A stretch of DNA of 64,000 nt from positions 194,778 to 258,777 of the forward strand of contig NZ_RXIZ01000015.1 in NCBI RefSeq assembly GCF_003987855.1. Direction: 5' to 3'. Within the stretch, counting starts at the first letter, position 1, and each line of letters opens with the position of its first letter. The notes under the pieces are model-generated. The model had not been told where the DNA came from. It worked only from the letters and a program-made list of their open reading frames with translations, and searched no databases. This DNA is from Hyphomicrobium sp. (lineage in GTDB: Bacteria > Pseudomonadota > Alphaproteobacteria > Rhizobiales > Hyphomicrobiaceae). Positions 8,717-18,773 of this stretch are shown one piece after another. The position numbers and the translations under genes were made by a program.

Positions 8717-9280
8717 ATGTCTGTCGCAGTTTACGATCTCAAAGAAATCGAGAAGCGCATGCGCGCCTCGCTCGACGCCCTGAAGCGCGAGTTTTCGGGT
8801 CTGCGCACGGGGCGCGCCAGCGCCAACCTGCTCGACCCCGTCCAGGTGATGGTCTACGGCTCGCGCATGCCGCTGAACCAGGTCGCGACCGTCTCGGTGC
8901 CTGAGCCGCGCATGATTACGGTCCAGGTCTGGGACCGCAGCAACGTCATCGCCGTCGACAAGGCGATCCGCGAAGCCAACCTAGGCCTCAATCCCATTAC
9001 GGACGGTCAGATCCTGCGGCTGCCGATCCCGACGCTCACGTCCGATCGTCGCCAGGAACTCGTCAAGCTCGCCCACAAGTACGCCGAGCAGGCGAAGGTC
9101 TCGGTGCGCAACGTGCGCCGCGAAGCCATGGACCTTCTCAAGAAACTTGAGAAGGACGGCAAAATGAGCCAGGACGAGCAGCGGGGGAATTCCGACAAGG
9201 TGCAGGAACTCACCGACCGGCTGATCAAGGAGGTCGATGCCACGCTCGTCGCAAAAGAAGCGGAAATTCAAAAAGTTTGA
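8717..9280 (+). CDS. frr: Ribosome recycling factor
   Basis: RRF splits post-termination ribosomes together with EF-G. At 187 residues it has the standard length. Recognisable parts are SGLRTGRASANLLD in the first helix, YGSRMPLNQVATVSVPEPR at the start of the second domain, and RRQELVKLAHKYAEQAKVSVRNVRR with the following EAMDLLKK in the long third helix. AGGAA precedes the ATG. It sits 78 bp after pyrH and 74 bp before uppS on the same strand, the usual pyrH-frr-uppS-cdsA-dxr order. Confidence 0.97.
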   Translation: MSVAVYDLKEIEKRMRASLDALKREFSGLRTGRASANLLDPVQVMVYGSRMPLNQVATVSVPEPRMITVQVWDRSNVIAVDKAIREANLGLNPITDGQILRLPIPTLTSDRRQELVKLAHKYAEQAKVSVRNVRREAMDLLKKLEKDGKMSQDEQRGNSDKVQELTDRLIKEVDATLVAKEAEIQKV

Positions 9281-9354
9281 CGATCTAGGCCGTTTTGCTG
9301 GCGTGATGCCGTGTATGACTGCTTGAGAATTAAATTCCAGAGGGCCATGCGATA

Positions 9355-10113
9355 GTGGCGCCACCAGCCAAGCCAAGCGATGATCGGCCCGGTTCTCTGC
9401 TCCCGCCGAAGCACGTTGCCATCATCATGGATGGCAACGGCAGGTGGGCCCGCGAACGCGGCCTGCCGAGAACGCTCGGTCATCGCCAAGGCGTCGAAGC
9501 GGTGCGCCGCGCCGTCCGCGCAGCAATCGAACTGAAGGTCACCTATCTCACGATCTTCAGCTTCTCGTCGGAGAACTGGAAGCGGCCGATCGACGAGATC
9601 GATGATCTCATGGGGCTGATGAAGCGCTTCATCCGCCGAGACCTTGCGGACCTGCACAAGAACGGCGTTTGTATACGGATGATCGGCCAACGCTCGCACG
9701 TGGAAAGCGAGTTGATGACGCTGATCGATGAAGCGGTCGAACTCACACAGAACAACGACAAGCTCACGCTCGTCATCGCTTTCAATTACGGGTCGCGCAG
9801 CGAAATCGCCGGCGCCGCCCGCAAGCTCGCGGAAAAGGTCGCCGCAGGCGAACTCCATCCCTCCGAGATCACCGTCGAGCGCATGGCGAACGCACTCGAT
9901 ACGTCCGGTATCCCCGACCCTGACCTTCTCATCCGCACCTCGGGCGAAATGCGGCTTTCGAACTTCCTCCTATGGCAAACGGCCTATTCCGAGTTCGTCT
10001 TTCTTGATTGCTACTGGCCGGATTTTGATCAAGCTGCTTTCGAAGCCGCGATCGCGGAATTCCGCTCGCGCGAGCGCCGCTTCGGCGGCTTGAGCAAAGT
10101 ATCGACGGCCTGA
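9355..10113 (+). CDS. uppS: Isoprenyl transferase (undecaprenyl diphosphate synthase)
   Basis: UppS makes the C55 polyprenyl diphosphate carrier used for peptidoglycan and surface-polysaccharide assembly. The 252-residue protein shows HVAIIMDGNGRWA with catalytic Asp26, then RTLGHRQGVEAVRR, the FSFSSENWKRP loop and, near the end, LLIRTSGEMRLSNFLLWQ. All are diagnostic of cis-prenyltransferases. The start is GTG at 9355, the best start upstream of the conserved opening; no in-frame ATG lies between it and the DGNG motif apart from the motif's own Met. cdsA starts 9 bp after the stop. Confidence 0.95.
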   Translation: MAPPAKPSDDRPGSLLPPKHVAIIMDGNGRWARERGLPRTLGHRQGVEAVRRAVRAAIELKVTYLTIFSFSSENWKRPIDEIDDLMGLMKRFIRRDLADLHKNGVCIRMIGQRSHVESELMTLIDEAVELTQNNDKLTLVIAFNYGSRSEIAGAARKLAEKVAAGELHPSEITVERMANALDTSGIPDPDLLIRTSGEMRLSNFLLWQTAYSEFVFLDCYWPDFDQAAFEAAIAEFRSRERRFGGLSKVSTA

Positions 10114-10122
10114 GGATCGCCC

Positions 10123-10995
10123 ATGCCGTCAGCAAGCCCAGAAGAACCACAGCGAAGTCTCGGCGGCGTATTGGATTTTCTCCCGCCTGAACTGCGGTTG
10201 CGGGTTGTCTCCGGGACCGCGATTGGCATCGTCGCCTTTGCCATGCTTTACTGGAGCCCGGGCGCATTCGCGGTGCTCACGTTCTTGGTCGCCACGGCGA
10301 TGAGCTGGGAATGGAGCCGCATTGTGAGGGGAACGATGCCCGACAGCGGTCTAGTCATCCACATTCTGACAGTCCTCGCCGCCGCGATACTGACCGCGCG
10401 CGATATGGCTGGCATGGCCGTTATCGCCAGCATTGTTGGCGCCGTCGTGGTGGGAGCGCTGGCGACCGGGTCCGGCCGCTCGCGCCTGTCGAGCGCCGGC
10501 GTGCTCTATACGGCGCTGCCTGTCATCGCGCTGGGCTGGCTTCGAAGCGACGAGACGCTTGGCTTTCTCGCAACGCTGTTCGTGATCCTGTCGGTCGCCG
10601 TTACCGACGTCGCAGCCTTTGCCGCCGGCCGGACGATCGGCGGACCGAAGTTGTGGCCGGAGGTTTCGCCGAATAAGACATGGTCCGGCTTGCTCGGCGG
10701 CATCGGCACGGCGGCGATTGCCGGCGCGCTTTTTTCCTATGTCTCCGGCACCGGCGGTGCATTCTGGTTGGCGAGCCTCGGCCTCGCGCTGGGTGTCGTC
10801 GCGCAGTGGGGAGATCTCGCCGAATCCGCATTGAAGCGGCATTTCGGTCTTAAGGACTCAGGCGGACTCATTCCCGGGCACGGCGGTTTTATGGATCGCA
10901 TGGACGGTCTCGTCACCGCGAGCATCGCCGCTGCCCTGATCGGCTTTTCTATCGACGCATTCGCGCCCGCGCGCGCGCTTTTATACGGATCGTAG
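10123..10995 (+). CDS. cdsA: Phosphatidate cytidylyltransferase
   Basis: CdsA converts phosphatidic acid and CTP to CDP-diacylglycerol, the precursor of all membrane phospholipids. The 290-residue protein is an integral inner-membrane enzyme with roughly seven to eight hydrophobic segments. The C-terminal signature is clear: SPNKTWSGLLGG near residue 182, then QWGDLAESALKRHFGLKDSG and, further on, IPGHGGFMDRMDG, which carry the metal-binding residues. It lies between uppS and dxr, with gaps of only 9 and 4 bp, and is almost certainly co-transcribed with them. Confidence 0.96.
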   Translation: MPSASPEEPQRSLGGVLDFLPPELRLRVVSGTAIGIVAFAMLYWSPGAFAVLTFLVATAMSWEWSRIVRGTMPDSGLVIHILTVLAAAILTARDMAGMAVIASIVGAVVVGALATGSGRSRLSSAGVLYTALPVIALGWLRSDETLGFLATLFVILSVAVTDVAAFAAGRTIGGPKLWPEVSPNKTWSGLLGGIGTAAIAGALFSYVSGTGGAFWLASLGLALGVVAQWGDLAESALKRHFGLKDSGGLIPGHGGFMDRMDGLVTASIAAALIGFSIDAFAPARALLYGS

Positions 10996-10999
10996 CGGA

Positions 11000-12241
11000 A
11001 TGGCAGTCACTGCAAGCGTCCCATATCGATTGCCGGAACGATCCTCGGAAGCGCGCCCGCGCGTCGATGCTTCGCGACCGATGCGGCTCACCGTGCTTGG
11101 CGCGACAGGCTCGATCGGCACCAGCACGCTCGACCTCGTGTCGCGCACGCCGGAACGCTTCGAAGTCGTCGCGTTGACGGCCCAGTCGAACGCCAAGGAA
11201 CTGGCGGCATTGGCGCGCCGTCACAACGCCAAGCTCGCCGTCATCGGCGATGAAGCGCGCTTGGATGAACTGCGCGAGGCGCTGGCGGGAACGGGCATTC
11301 GGGCTGCGGCTGGCTCATCCGCCCTGGTCGATGCGGCGCTTGAGCCCGCCGACTGCATCATGGCCGCGATCGTCGGTGCAGCTGGCCTGAAGCCAACGTT
11401 CGCCGCCGCTTCGCAAGGCGCGCGCGTGGCGCTTGCGAACAAGGAATGCCTCGTTTCGGCCGGAAGCGTATTCATATCCGCGATCCAGCGCTTCGGTGCC
11501 GAACTCCTTCCTGTGGACAGCGAGCATTCGGCTGCATTCCAGGTCCTGGCCGGCGCCGATCCACAATCGATCGACCAGATCGTCCTGACCGCGTCCGGCG
11601 GACCGTTTCGCTCCTGGACGCGCGAGGCGATCGCGGCGGCAACCCCCGAGCAGGCGCTCAAGCATCCCAACTGGTCTATGGGCGCCAAAATCACCATCGA
11701 CAGCGCCACGCTGATGAACAAGGGCCTCGAACTGATCGAGGCGTTCCACCTCTTTCCGGTTTCGGTGCACAAGCTCGATTGCATCGTCCATCCGCAATCG
11801 ATCGTCCATTGCCTGGTGAGTTACGTCGACGGCTCCGTGCTGGCGCAGATGGCCTCGCCCGACATGCGCACGCCGATCGCCGTCGCGCTGGCCTGGCCGG
11901 ATCGTATGGCCGCGCCGACCGAGAAGCTCGATCTCGCGCGCCTCGCCACGTTGACGTTCGAGGCCCCCGACGAGGACCGCTTCCCCGCGCTCCGGGTCGC
12001 GAAGGCGGCGCTCCGCCGCGGCGACACCGGCCCGGCCGTCCTCAACGCGGCCAACGAGATCGCGGTCAAAGCCTTCCTCGACCGCCGCATTAAATTCCTC
12101 GATATCGCCGCTCTGGTCGAAGAGACGTTGAATGCCGCCGAGCGTCAGGGCGCCATCTGTCCGGCCGCCAGCCTCGACGATATTCTCGCCGTCGATGAAC
12201 TCGCGCGCGTTCTTTCTTACGAGAAACTTAGTGGCTATTGA
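11000..12241 (+). CDS. dxr: 1-deoxy-D-xylulose-5-phosphate reductoisomerase
   Basis: Dxr carries out the second step of the MEP isoprenoid pathway, DXP to 2-C-methyl-D-erythritol 4-phosphate, using NADPH and a divalent metal. The NADPH-binding motif LGATGSIGTSTLDLV begins near residue 33. ANKECLVSAG, PVDSEHSAAFQ (substrate and metal binding) and WSMGAKITIDSATLMNKGLE follow in order. The protein is 413 residues; the first ~28 precede the domain and are rich in Arg and Ser. An internal start at MRLTVLG would give the more usual length, so the N-terminus is uncertain. It begins 4 bp after cdsA. Confidence 0.95.
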   Translation: MAVTASVPYRLPERSSEARPRVDASRPMRLTVLGATGSIGTSTLDLVSRTPERFEVVALTAQSNAKELAALARRHNAKLAVIGDEARLDELREALAGTGIRAAAGSSALVDAALEPADCIMAAIVGAAGLKPTFAAASQGARVALANKECLVSAGSVFISAIQRFGAELLPVDSEHSAAFQVLAGADPQSIDQIVLTASGGPFRSWTREAIAAATPEQALKHPNWSMGAKITIDSATLMNKGLELIEAFHLFPVSVHKLDCIVHPQSIVHCLVSYVDGSVLAQMASPDMRTPIAVALAWPDRMAAPTEKLDLARLATLTFEAPDEDRFPALRVAKAALRRGDTGPAVLNAANEIAVKAFLDRRIKFLDIAALVEETLNAAERQGAICPAASLDDILAVDELARVLSYEKLSGY

Positions 12242-12305
12242 GCCGGTCCGCGCCTAATCTCGGCTGCTTGCAGTAAAACGAATCAGTACCAGGGACTTCG
12301 AACCT

Positions 12306-13448
12306 ATGGATTTTTTGGCGACGCTGGTCGGCTGGGTCTGGCAGTACGGAATCATGTTCCTGCTCGTCCTGACCCTTGTCGTGTTCGTCCACGAGCTGGG
12401 GCATTTCCTCGTCGCGCGCTGGTGCGGCGTCACGGTGAAAGCCTTCTCGATCGGCTTTGGTCCTGAAATCTATGGATTTTACGATAAATACGGCACGCGC
12501 TGGCGGTTCGCCTGGATCCCGCTCGGCGGCTACGTCAAATTCATCGATGACGAAAACGCGGCCTCGTTCGGAAGCGGCAAGACGCTCTCGCCTGCGGAGC
12601 GCGCTGGCTCGTTCCACGGTAAGTCGGTTGGGGCGCGCGCAGCCGTCGTTGCGGCCGGTCCGATCGCCAACTTCATCCTGGCCATTGTGCTCTACTCCGC
12701 GCTCAACGCCACGGTCGGCATGCACATCCTGCCGCCGCTGGTCGACGCGGTCGTTCCCAATTCACCCGCCGAACGGGGCGGCTTCAAGGCCGGCGACATG
12801 ATCCTTGCGATCAATGGCGCCAAGATTGACCGCTTTGACGACCTGCAGCGCATCGTCGGCTCGAGCGGCGGCGAAGAGCTGTCATTCACCGTCGAGCGCG
12901 ACGGCAAGGACATTGTGCTCAAGGCGACACCAAACGTCGACGAGCAGCGCGACGCGATGGGTCGCACGTTCCGGCGCGGCCTGATCGGAATCCAGCGGGC
13001 GGTCGCGCCCGACAAGGTTCGGACGGTTCACGTCAGTGTGCCGCAGGCTGTCATGCTGGGCGTGAGCGAAACTTACGGCAACATCACCCAAACGCTGGCC
13101 GGCCTCCGCGATATCATCACGCGACGTCAATCGGCGGAGCAGATGGGCGGCCCGATCATGATGGCTGAGGTGACCGCCAAGGTCGCCGAGCTCGGCTGGG
13201 AGCCGATGCTGCGATGGATCGCCTTCATCTCGGCCAATATCGGCTTCTTGAATTTGCTACCGATTCCCGTGCTCGACGGCGGTCACCTTATGTTCTACGC
13301 CTTCGAAGCCATCAGGCGGAAACCGGCGAGCGAACGTCTGCAGCAGATGGGTTTCCAGGTCGGTCTGGCGCTGCTGATGATGTTGATGGTTTTCGTGAAT
13401 TTCAACGACATTATGAACGTTTGGCGTCGTCTGACCGGTACAGGCTGA
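12306..13448 (+). CDS. rseP: Site-2 intramembrane zinc metalloprotease RseP
   Basis: This site-2 protease cleaves membrane-spanning anti-sigma factors or signal-peptide remnants. The zinc motif HELGH lies at residues 29-33 inside the first transmembrane segment. A single PDZ domain follows at about residues 130-200 (SPAERGGFKAGDMILAINGA). The second catalytic motif NLLPIPVLDGGH is near residue 315, within the C-terminal membrane segments. The 380-residue length fits alphaproteobacterial RseP with one PDZ domain rather than the two of E. coli. It sits between dxr and bamA, its conserved position. Confidence 0.95.
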   Translation: MDFLATLVGWVWQYGIMFLLVLTLVVFVHELGHFLVARWCGVTVKAFSIGFGPEIYGFYDKYGTRWRFAWIPLGGYVKFIDDENAASFGSGKTLSPAERAGSFHGKSVGARAAVVAAGPIANFILAIVLYSALNATVGMHILPPLVDAVVPNSPAERGGFKAGDMILAINGAKIDRFDDLQRIVGSSGGEELSFTVERDGKDIVLKATPNVDEQRDAMGRTFRRGLIGIQRAVAPDKVRTVHVSVPQAVMLGVSETYGNITQTLAGLRDIITRRQSAEQMGGPIMMAEVTAKVAELGWEPMLRWIAFISANIGFLNLLPIPVLDGGHLMFYAFEAIRRKPASERLQQMGFQVGLALLMMLMVFVNFNDIMNVWRRLTGTG

Positions 13449-13740
13449 CGTTCAGAAGAATCATGTGCGAGTGACGTAAACTTACAACTTTGCGGGGGCT
13501 TTCTGAATCGTTAAAAGCGGTATCCTGCGCAGTACGTTATGATTTCGACTCGGGGGGCCGAGTTGAGGTTGATGGGAAGCGTGTTGCGATCCGGGGACTT
13601 CACAAGAACACGACCAAGAAGAAACGAACCGCCAAAAACGACAATAAAAGACGCCAAATCAAGACGCATGAGTGTGACGCTGCCGCCGACAGCTCGCATG
13701 TGAAATTGGGGGTCGGCGGCACACGGGGGCAATTCCGCGT

Positions 13741-16128
13741 ATGCAGAAATTCAAGATCATCTTGGCGGGGTTGCGCCTTCTAGTGGCGTTTCTTGCCCTC
13801 TCGCCGATGATCGCGATGGGAGATGCGGCCTGGACGTCAGGCCCTGCGTTTGCTCAGAGCGTGATCAAGAGCATCGAAGTCGTCGGCAACCGTCGGGTTG
13901 AGCCGGAGACAGTTCGTTCGTATCTGCAATTCAACACCGGCGATCCCTACAGCGCATCCAAGGTCGACGCGTCGATCAAGGCTCTCTTCGCCACCGGTTT
14001 GTTCGCCGACGTCGGCATCGACTACAAGGGTTCGACGGTCGTCGTGACCGTGAAGGAAAACCCGGTCATCAACCAGGTCGCCTTCGAGGGTAACAGCGAG
14101 GTCGACACCGCGACCCTCATCGGCGAAGTCCAGCTGAAGCCGCGCTCTGTCTTCACGCGCGCCAAGGCCCAGGCCGACGTCCAGCGCATCCTCGACGTCT
14201 ATCGCCGCCAGGGTCTTTTCGCCGCCAGCGTAGAGCCGAAGATCATCCAGCTCGAGCAGGATCGCGTAAACCTCGTCTACGAAATCACCGAAGGCGCGGC
14301 CACGAAGGTCAAGGGCATCAACTTCGTCGGCAACCATGCCTTTACCGACAGCCAGCTGCGCGACGTCATCTCGACGACGCAGGTCGGCTGGTTCGACTTC
14401 CTCAAAGGCACGTCGATTTACGACCCGGACCGCATGAACCTCGACCGGGAACTCATTCGCCAGTTCTACCTCAAGAACGGCTATCCCGATGCGTCCGTGA
14501 CGGCTGCCAATGCCGAAATCGATCCTAACAGCACGGGCTTCATCATCACTTTCGCCATCGACGAGGGTGCGCCCTATACGTTCGGCGCAATCAACGTCGA
14601 AAGCTCGCTGCCGGGCGTCGATCCCAACAGCCTGACGGGCGATCTTCTGACACAACGTGGCGCGGTCTACGACGCTTCGCAGATCGACAAGACCTCAGAA
14701 AAGCTGACGCTCGACGTCGCCGACCAGGGTTACGCGTTCGCACGCGTTCGTCCTCGTCCGATCCCGGATGCCGCGACGCATACGATCGCCATCACCTACG
14801 TCATCGACGAAGGCCCGCGGATCTACATCGAACGCATCAACGTCATCGGCAATACGCGCACCAAGGATTTCGTCATCCGTCGCGAATTCCGCTTGGCTGA
14901 AGGCGACGCCTTCAACTCGCTGATGGTCGATCGCGCCAAGAAGCGCTTGCAGGCACTCGGCCTCTTCAAGGCCGTCGATATCAAGCGGCGTCCCGGTTCC
15001 GCGCCTGACCGCGTCATCCTCGACGTGGTGGTCGAAGAGCAGTCGACGGGCGAACTCTCGTTCGGTGCGGGCTACTCGACGAGTGAAGGCGTCATCGGCG
15101 ACATCTCGATCTCCGAGCGCAACCTGTTCGGCAACGGCCAGTTCATACGCTTGAAGCTTGCGGGTTCGTTCGAACGCGCGCAGGTGGACCTCTCGTTCAC
15201 CGAACCGCGCTTCCTTGACCGCAACTTGTCAGCGGGCTTTGACCTGTTCTTCAAACAGCTCGACTACACCAACTATTCGGGCTTCGAGCAGCGCAAGGCC
15301 GGTGGCGACGTCCGTCTTGGCTTCCCAATTGCTGAAAAGCTCTGGGTGCAGACCTCCTACGCCCTTTCGCGTGACGAGATCTTCAACGTCCAGGACAACG
15401 CCTCGCTCGCGATTAAAGAAGCTTGCGGCGATCCTAACCCGACGCGTACTGGTAGCCCGAATTGTCAGGATAGCGGGTACTGGACATCGCTTATCGGCAC
15501 GACGATCAGCTACGACCAGCGCAACATTCCAGCCAATCCGACTCGCGGCTACTACATCGAAGTGGCCAACGACTTCGCCGGTCTTGGGGGCGATGCTCAG
15601 TATTGGCGGGTGAACGCGGAAGGCCGCTTCTACTATCCGATCACCGAAAAGATCACGTTCGTTGGCCGCGCCGTCGGCGGTATGATCCAGGGCTGGGGCG
15701 GCGAGGATGTTCGCCTCTTGGACGCCTACTTCAAGGGCGGCGAGACGGTGCGCGGCTTCGATACGTCTGGCTTCGGTCCACGTGACGTGGGGTCGGCAAA
15801 CAAAGACGCCCTGGGTGGCCAGAAGTACTGGGCCGCGACGGCTGAAGTTCGCTTCCCGTTGCCCTGGATTCCCGAGGACATTGGCCTGAGCGGTGCGGTC
15901 TTCGCAGATGCCGGTTCGCTTTGGGATGCAACGGGCGGCGCGAAGAAAGCCTTGGCTGGGTATCCTGGTGCCCTCCAAGACAGCGACTCAGTCCGTTCGT
16001 CGGTTGGCGGCAGCATCATGTGGAACTCGCCTGTCGGACCGCTGCGCATGGACTTCGCAAAGGTCCTGACCAAGGAAAGCTACGACCAGACGCAGTTCTT
16101 CCGCTTCGGCGCCCAGTCGAAGTTCTAA
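13741..16128 (+). CDS. bamA: Outer-membrane protein assembly factor BamA
   Basis: BamA is the central subunit of the machine that folds and inserts beta-barrel proteins into the outer membrane. The 795-residue protein starts with a signal peptide (basic MQKFK, hydrophobic core, cleavage near AFAQS). About five POTRA domains follow to residue ~420, marked by IKSIEVVGNRRVEPETVRSY, VKGINFVGNHAFTDSQLRD and IERINVIGNTRTKDFVIRRE. The C-terminal barrel contains the VRGFDTSGFGPRD motif (conserved VRGF loop) and ends in a C-terminal phenylalanine. The 292 bp upstream hold no convincing gene. No skp/ompH gene lies between bamA and lpxD. Confidence 0.97.
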   Translation: MQKFKIILAGLRLLVAFLALSPMIAMGDAAWTSGPAFAQSVIKSIEVVGNRRVEPETVRSYLQFNTGDPYSASKVDASIKALFATGLFADVGIDYKGSTVVVTVKENPVINQVAFEGNSEVDTATLIGEVQLKPRSVFTRAKAQADVQRILDVYRRQGLFAASVEPKIIQLEQDRVNLVYEITEGAATKVKGINFVGNHAFTDSQLRDVISTTQVGWFDFLKGTSIYDPDRMNLDRELIRQFYLKNGYPDASVTAANAEIDPNSTGFIITFAIDEGAPYTFGAINVESSLPGVDPNSLTGDLLTQRGAVYDASQIDKTSEKLTLDVADQGYAFARVRPRPIPDAATHTIAITYVIDEGPRIYIERINVIGNTRTKDFVIRREFRLAEGDAFNSLMVDRAKKRLQALGLFKAVDIKRRPGSAPDRVILDVVVEEQSTGELSFGAGYSTSEGVIGDISISERNLFGNGQFIRLKLAGSFERAQVDLSFTEPRFLDRNLSAGFDLFFKQLDYTNYSGFEQRKAGGDVRLGFPIAEKLWVQTSYALSRDEIFNVQDNASLAIKEACGDPNPTRTGSPNCQDSGYWTSLIGTTISYDQRNIPANPTRGYYIEVANDFAGLGGDAQYWRVNAEGRFYYPITEKITFVGRAVGGMIQGWGGEDVRLLDAYFKGGETVRGFDTSGFGPRDVGSANKDALGGQKYWAATAEVRFPLPWIPEDIGLSGAVFADAGSLWDATGGAKKALAGYPGALQDSDSVRSSVGGSIMWNSPVGPLRMDFAKVLTKESYDQTQFFRFGAQSKF

Positions 16129-16335
16129 GGACAGCTCACGGCGCGGTCTCGATCTTGGCCCGCCGATGCGCTCGCGATCAGAGCGGTGCCGGAAGGTGCC
16201 GCTCTTGCTTTTCCGGGGTTTAGCGGCGCGGCTTGGGGCAATTCCTCCGAAGGGCTTGCCAACGCCCGCCGGGTCGTCCATTCAACGTCCACACATCACC
16301 GATCTGAAACAATCGCGTGCCGGAGGCGCGGCGCC

Positions 16336-17397
16336 ATGGAGCATCCCGGTTTTTTCGAGCGCACCGGGCCGCATACGCTGTCTGAAGTGGCGACCGCCGC
16401 AGGCGCCCAGATCCCACCAGGCGCGAATACGACTTCAAGCATCGAGGACGTGCGCCCGCTGCACGAGGCTGGCCCGCAGCACGTCTCCTTCATCGATAAC
16501 AAGAAATACCTGTCCCAGCTCGATGCGACCAAGGCTGGCGCGTGTTTTGTGATCCCCTCGCTGGCCGATCGGGTGCCCGCGGGAACGGTGCCGCTCGTCA
16601 CGCCGCAGCCCTATCACGGCTTTGCCCTGGCGCTCGCGCTTTTCTATCCCGGCTCCATGCACCCGATGGTCAGCACGCCCGGCGCGCCGCCCATCGATCC
16701 AACCGCGCAAATCGAACAGGGCGTCCTGATCGAGCCCGGTGCCGTCATCGGCCGCGAAGCCCAGATCGGCAGCGGCACCCGCATCGCCGCCGGCGCCGTG
16801 ATCGGTGCCCGCACGACGATCGGGCGCGACTGCTTCATCGGTCCCTTGGCCACCGTGACGCATGCGCTCGTCGGCGACCGGGTCATCATCCATTCCGGCG
16901 TTCGCATCGGCCAGGACGGGTTCGGCTTCGCCCTGGGCCGCGCCGGACACCTCAAAGTCCCGCAAATCGGCCGTGTGATCGTCCAGGACGACGTCGAAAT
17001 CGGAGCAAATACAACCGTAGACCGGGGCGCTCTTAAGGATACGATCATCGGCGAAGGCACGAAAATTGATAATCTTTGCCAGATCGCGCACAACGTCATC
17101 ATCGGTCGGCACTGCGTGCTCGTGTCGATGTGCGGAATCTCCGGATCCACCGAGCTTGGTGACTTTGTCATTATGGGTGGCCAGTCCGGAACCGTTGGCC
17201 ATATCAAGGTCGGCAGCGGCGCCCAGATCGGCGGAGCCTCGCATCCCACGCACGACGTCCCGGCGGGCGCCCGTTATTTCGGCACCCCGGCGAAGCCGCT
17301 GCGCGAATCCGCGCGTGAACAAGCCATGATCAAGCGGCTCGTCGCGCGTGACAAAGAAAGCTATGACGACGGATCACCGGAGTCGGGCGCAGACTGA
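16336..17397 (+). CDS. lpxD: UDP-3-O-(3-hydroxyacyl)glucosamine N-acyltransferase
   Basis: LpxD adds the second 3-hydroxyacyl chain in lipid A synthesis. The 353-residue protein has an N-terminal UDP-binding domain, then a left-handed beta-helix of hexapeptide repeats from about residue 120 ([20 protein letters not shown] and onward). The conserved [12 protein letters not shown] lies mid-protein, and [17 protein letters not shown] carries the catalytic-type His. The ATG at 16336 has a GGAGG ribosome-binding site nine bases upstream. A frame open further upstream is low-complexity and was left out. It opens the lpxD-fabZ-lpxA-lpxI/B run. Confidence 0.96.
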   Translation: MEHPGFFERTGPHTLSEVATAAGAQIPPGANTTSSIEDVRPLHEAGPQHVSFIDNKKYLSQLDATKAGACFVIPSLADRVPAGTVPLVTPQPYHGFALALALFYPGSMHPMVSTPGAPPIDPTAQIEQGVLIEPGAVIGREAQIGSGTRIAAGAVIGARTTIGRDCFIGPLATVTHALVGDRVIIHSGVRIGQDGFGFALGRAGHLKVPQIGRVIVQDDVEIGANTTVDRGALKDTIIGEGTKIDNLCQIAHNVIIGRHCVLVSMCGISGSTELGDFVIMGGQSGTVGHIKVGSGAQIGGASHPTHDVPAGARYFGTPAKPLRESAREQAMIKRLVARDKESYDDGSPESGAD

Positions 17398-17450
17398 CGC
17401 TTTGAAGTGGGCGCGTGCGACCGGTCGGAAAAAATTTGGAGCAGACGACG

Positions 17451-17954
17451 ATGGACGGCAAGGCGACGGCGGACAAAGTTCTTGGTACCGCAGATATCAA
17501 TAAAGTCCTGAAGCTGCTGCCGCACCGCTATCCGTTTTTGCTCGTCGACCGCATCTACGACATGGACGGCGACGACAGCTGCGTCGGCTTGAAGAACGTC
17601 ACGATCAACGAGCCGTTTTTCCAGGGCCACTTCCCGCAGTTCCCCGTGATGCCCGGCGTTCTGATCATCGAAGGCCTGGCGCAGACGGCGGGCGCGCTCT
17701 GCGTCTCCAACGTCGGCCAGGACTACAAGGCCGAACTCGTCTATTTTATGGGCATCGACAATGCCAAATTCCGCAAGCCCGTGCTCCCTGGCGATCAGCT
17801 TCATTATCACGTGAAGAAAGTTCGCAATCGCGGCCGCGTCTGGCGATTCAAGTGCGAAGCCCGCGTCAACGGCAAGGTCGTCGCCGAAGCCGAGATCAGC
17901 GCCATGCTCGCCGATACCGCTGACGCGCGCGCGTTTGCGAGCGCAAATGGCTGA
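17451..17954 (+). CDS. fabZ: 3-hydroxyacyl-ACP dehydratase FabZ
   Basis: FabZ dehydrates 3-hydroxyacyl-ACP in fatty-acid elongation, and it competes with LpxA for the 3-hydroxyacyl substrate, hence the shared cluster. The 167-residue hot-dog-fold protein has [13 protein letters not shown] at residues 22-34. Catalytic His60 lies in [11 protein letters not shown] and catalytic Glu74 in IIEGLAQ. The ATG was chosen for its GGAG site nine bases upstream; an in-frame GTG twelve codons earlier is less likely. The last eight bases overlap the lpxA start, suggesting translational coupling. Confidence 0.96.
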   Translation: MDGKATADKVLGTADINKVLKLLPHRYPFLLVDRIYDMDGDDSCVGLKNVTINEPFFQGHFPQFPVMPGVLIIEGLAQTAGALCVSNVGQDYKAELVYFMGIDNAKFRKPVLPGDQLHYHVKKVRNRGRVWRFKCEARVNGKVVAEAEISAMLADTADARAFASANG

Positions 17955-18753
17955 GGTAGAAGTCCACCCGACGGCCATCGTCGAGGACGGCGCCGAACTC
18001 GGCGCAGGCGTGAAGATCGGCCCGTTCTGCGTCGTCGGCCGCGAGGCCAAGCTCGGCGAGCGGGTCGAGCTCCTGAGCCACGTCGTCGTCGCAGGCACCA
18101 CAGACATCGGCGCCGGCACGCGCATCTTTCCGTTCGCCTCGATCGGCCATCAGCCGCAGGATCTGAAATACAAGGGCGAGCCCTGCTCGCTGTCGATCGG
18201 CTCCGATTGCATCATTCGCGAAGGCGTGACGATGAATCCCGGCACCGCGGGCGGCGGATCGGTGACGACCGTCGGCAACGGCTGTGCCTTCCTCGCCAAC
18301 AGCCACGTCGGCCACGACTGCCGCGTCGGCAACGGCGTCATCTTCTCCAATAACGTCATGCTCGCCGGCCACTGCAACGTCGGCGACTTCGCCATTCTCG
18401 GCGGCGGGGCGGCGGTGATCCAGTTCGCCCGTGTCGGCCATCACGCGTTCGTCGGCGGTATGTCGGGTCTGGAAAACGATCTCATTCCCTATGGCATGGC
18501 GCTCGGCAATCGCGCTTACCTTTCGGGCCTCAACATCGTCGGTTTGCAGCGTCGGGGCTTCTCGCGCAGCGATATCCACGATCTGCGCCGCGCCTATCGC
18601 CTCCTATTCGCCGCTGAGGGCACGCTGTCTGAGCGGATGGACGACGTCGCCGAGGAGTTCGCCGGGCACGCTTCGGTTCAGGAAATTCTTGCCTTCATTC
18701 GCGAAGGCGGCAAGCGCTCGCTGTGCACGCCGAAGAACGGCGCCGAAGATTGA
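17947..18753 (+). CDS. lpxA: UDP-N-acetylglucosamine O-acyltransferase
   Basis: LpxA catalyses the first step of lipid A synthesis, acylating the 3-OH of UDP-GlcNAc. The 268-residue protein starts directly with hexapeptide repeats ([20 protein letters not shown]) that form the trimeric left-handed beta-helix. The catalytic-type His is in the [13 protein letters not shown] region near residue 120. The C-terminal helical region starts around [20 protein letters not shown]. The ATG lies inside the 3' end of fabZ (8-base overlap). Length and motif order are normal. Confidence 0.96.
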   Translation: MAEVEVHPTAIVEDGAELGAGVKIGPFCVVGREAKLGERVELLSHVVVAGTTDIGAGTRIFPFASIGHQPQDLKYKGEPCSLSIGSDCIIREGVTMNPGTAGGGSVTTVGNGCAFLANSHVGHDCRVGNGVIFSNNVMLAGHCNVGDFAILGGGAAVIQFARVGHHAFVGGMSGLENDLIPYGMALGNRAYLSGLNIVGLQRRGFSRSDIHDLRRAYRLLFAAEGTLSERMDDVAEEFAGHASVQEILAFIREGGKRSLCTPKNGAED

Positions 18754-18773
18754 GCCCGAAGAGGGGCTGAGCC

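Noticed and set aside
13490-13783. 97-codon frame upstream of bamA
   Set aside because: Lys/Arg-rich, low complexity, and it runs into the bamA signal peptide in another frame.
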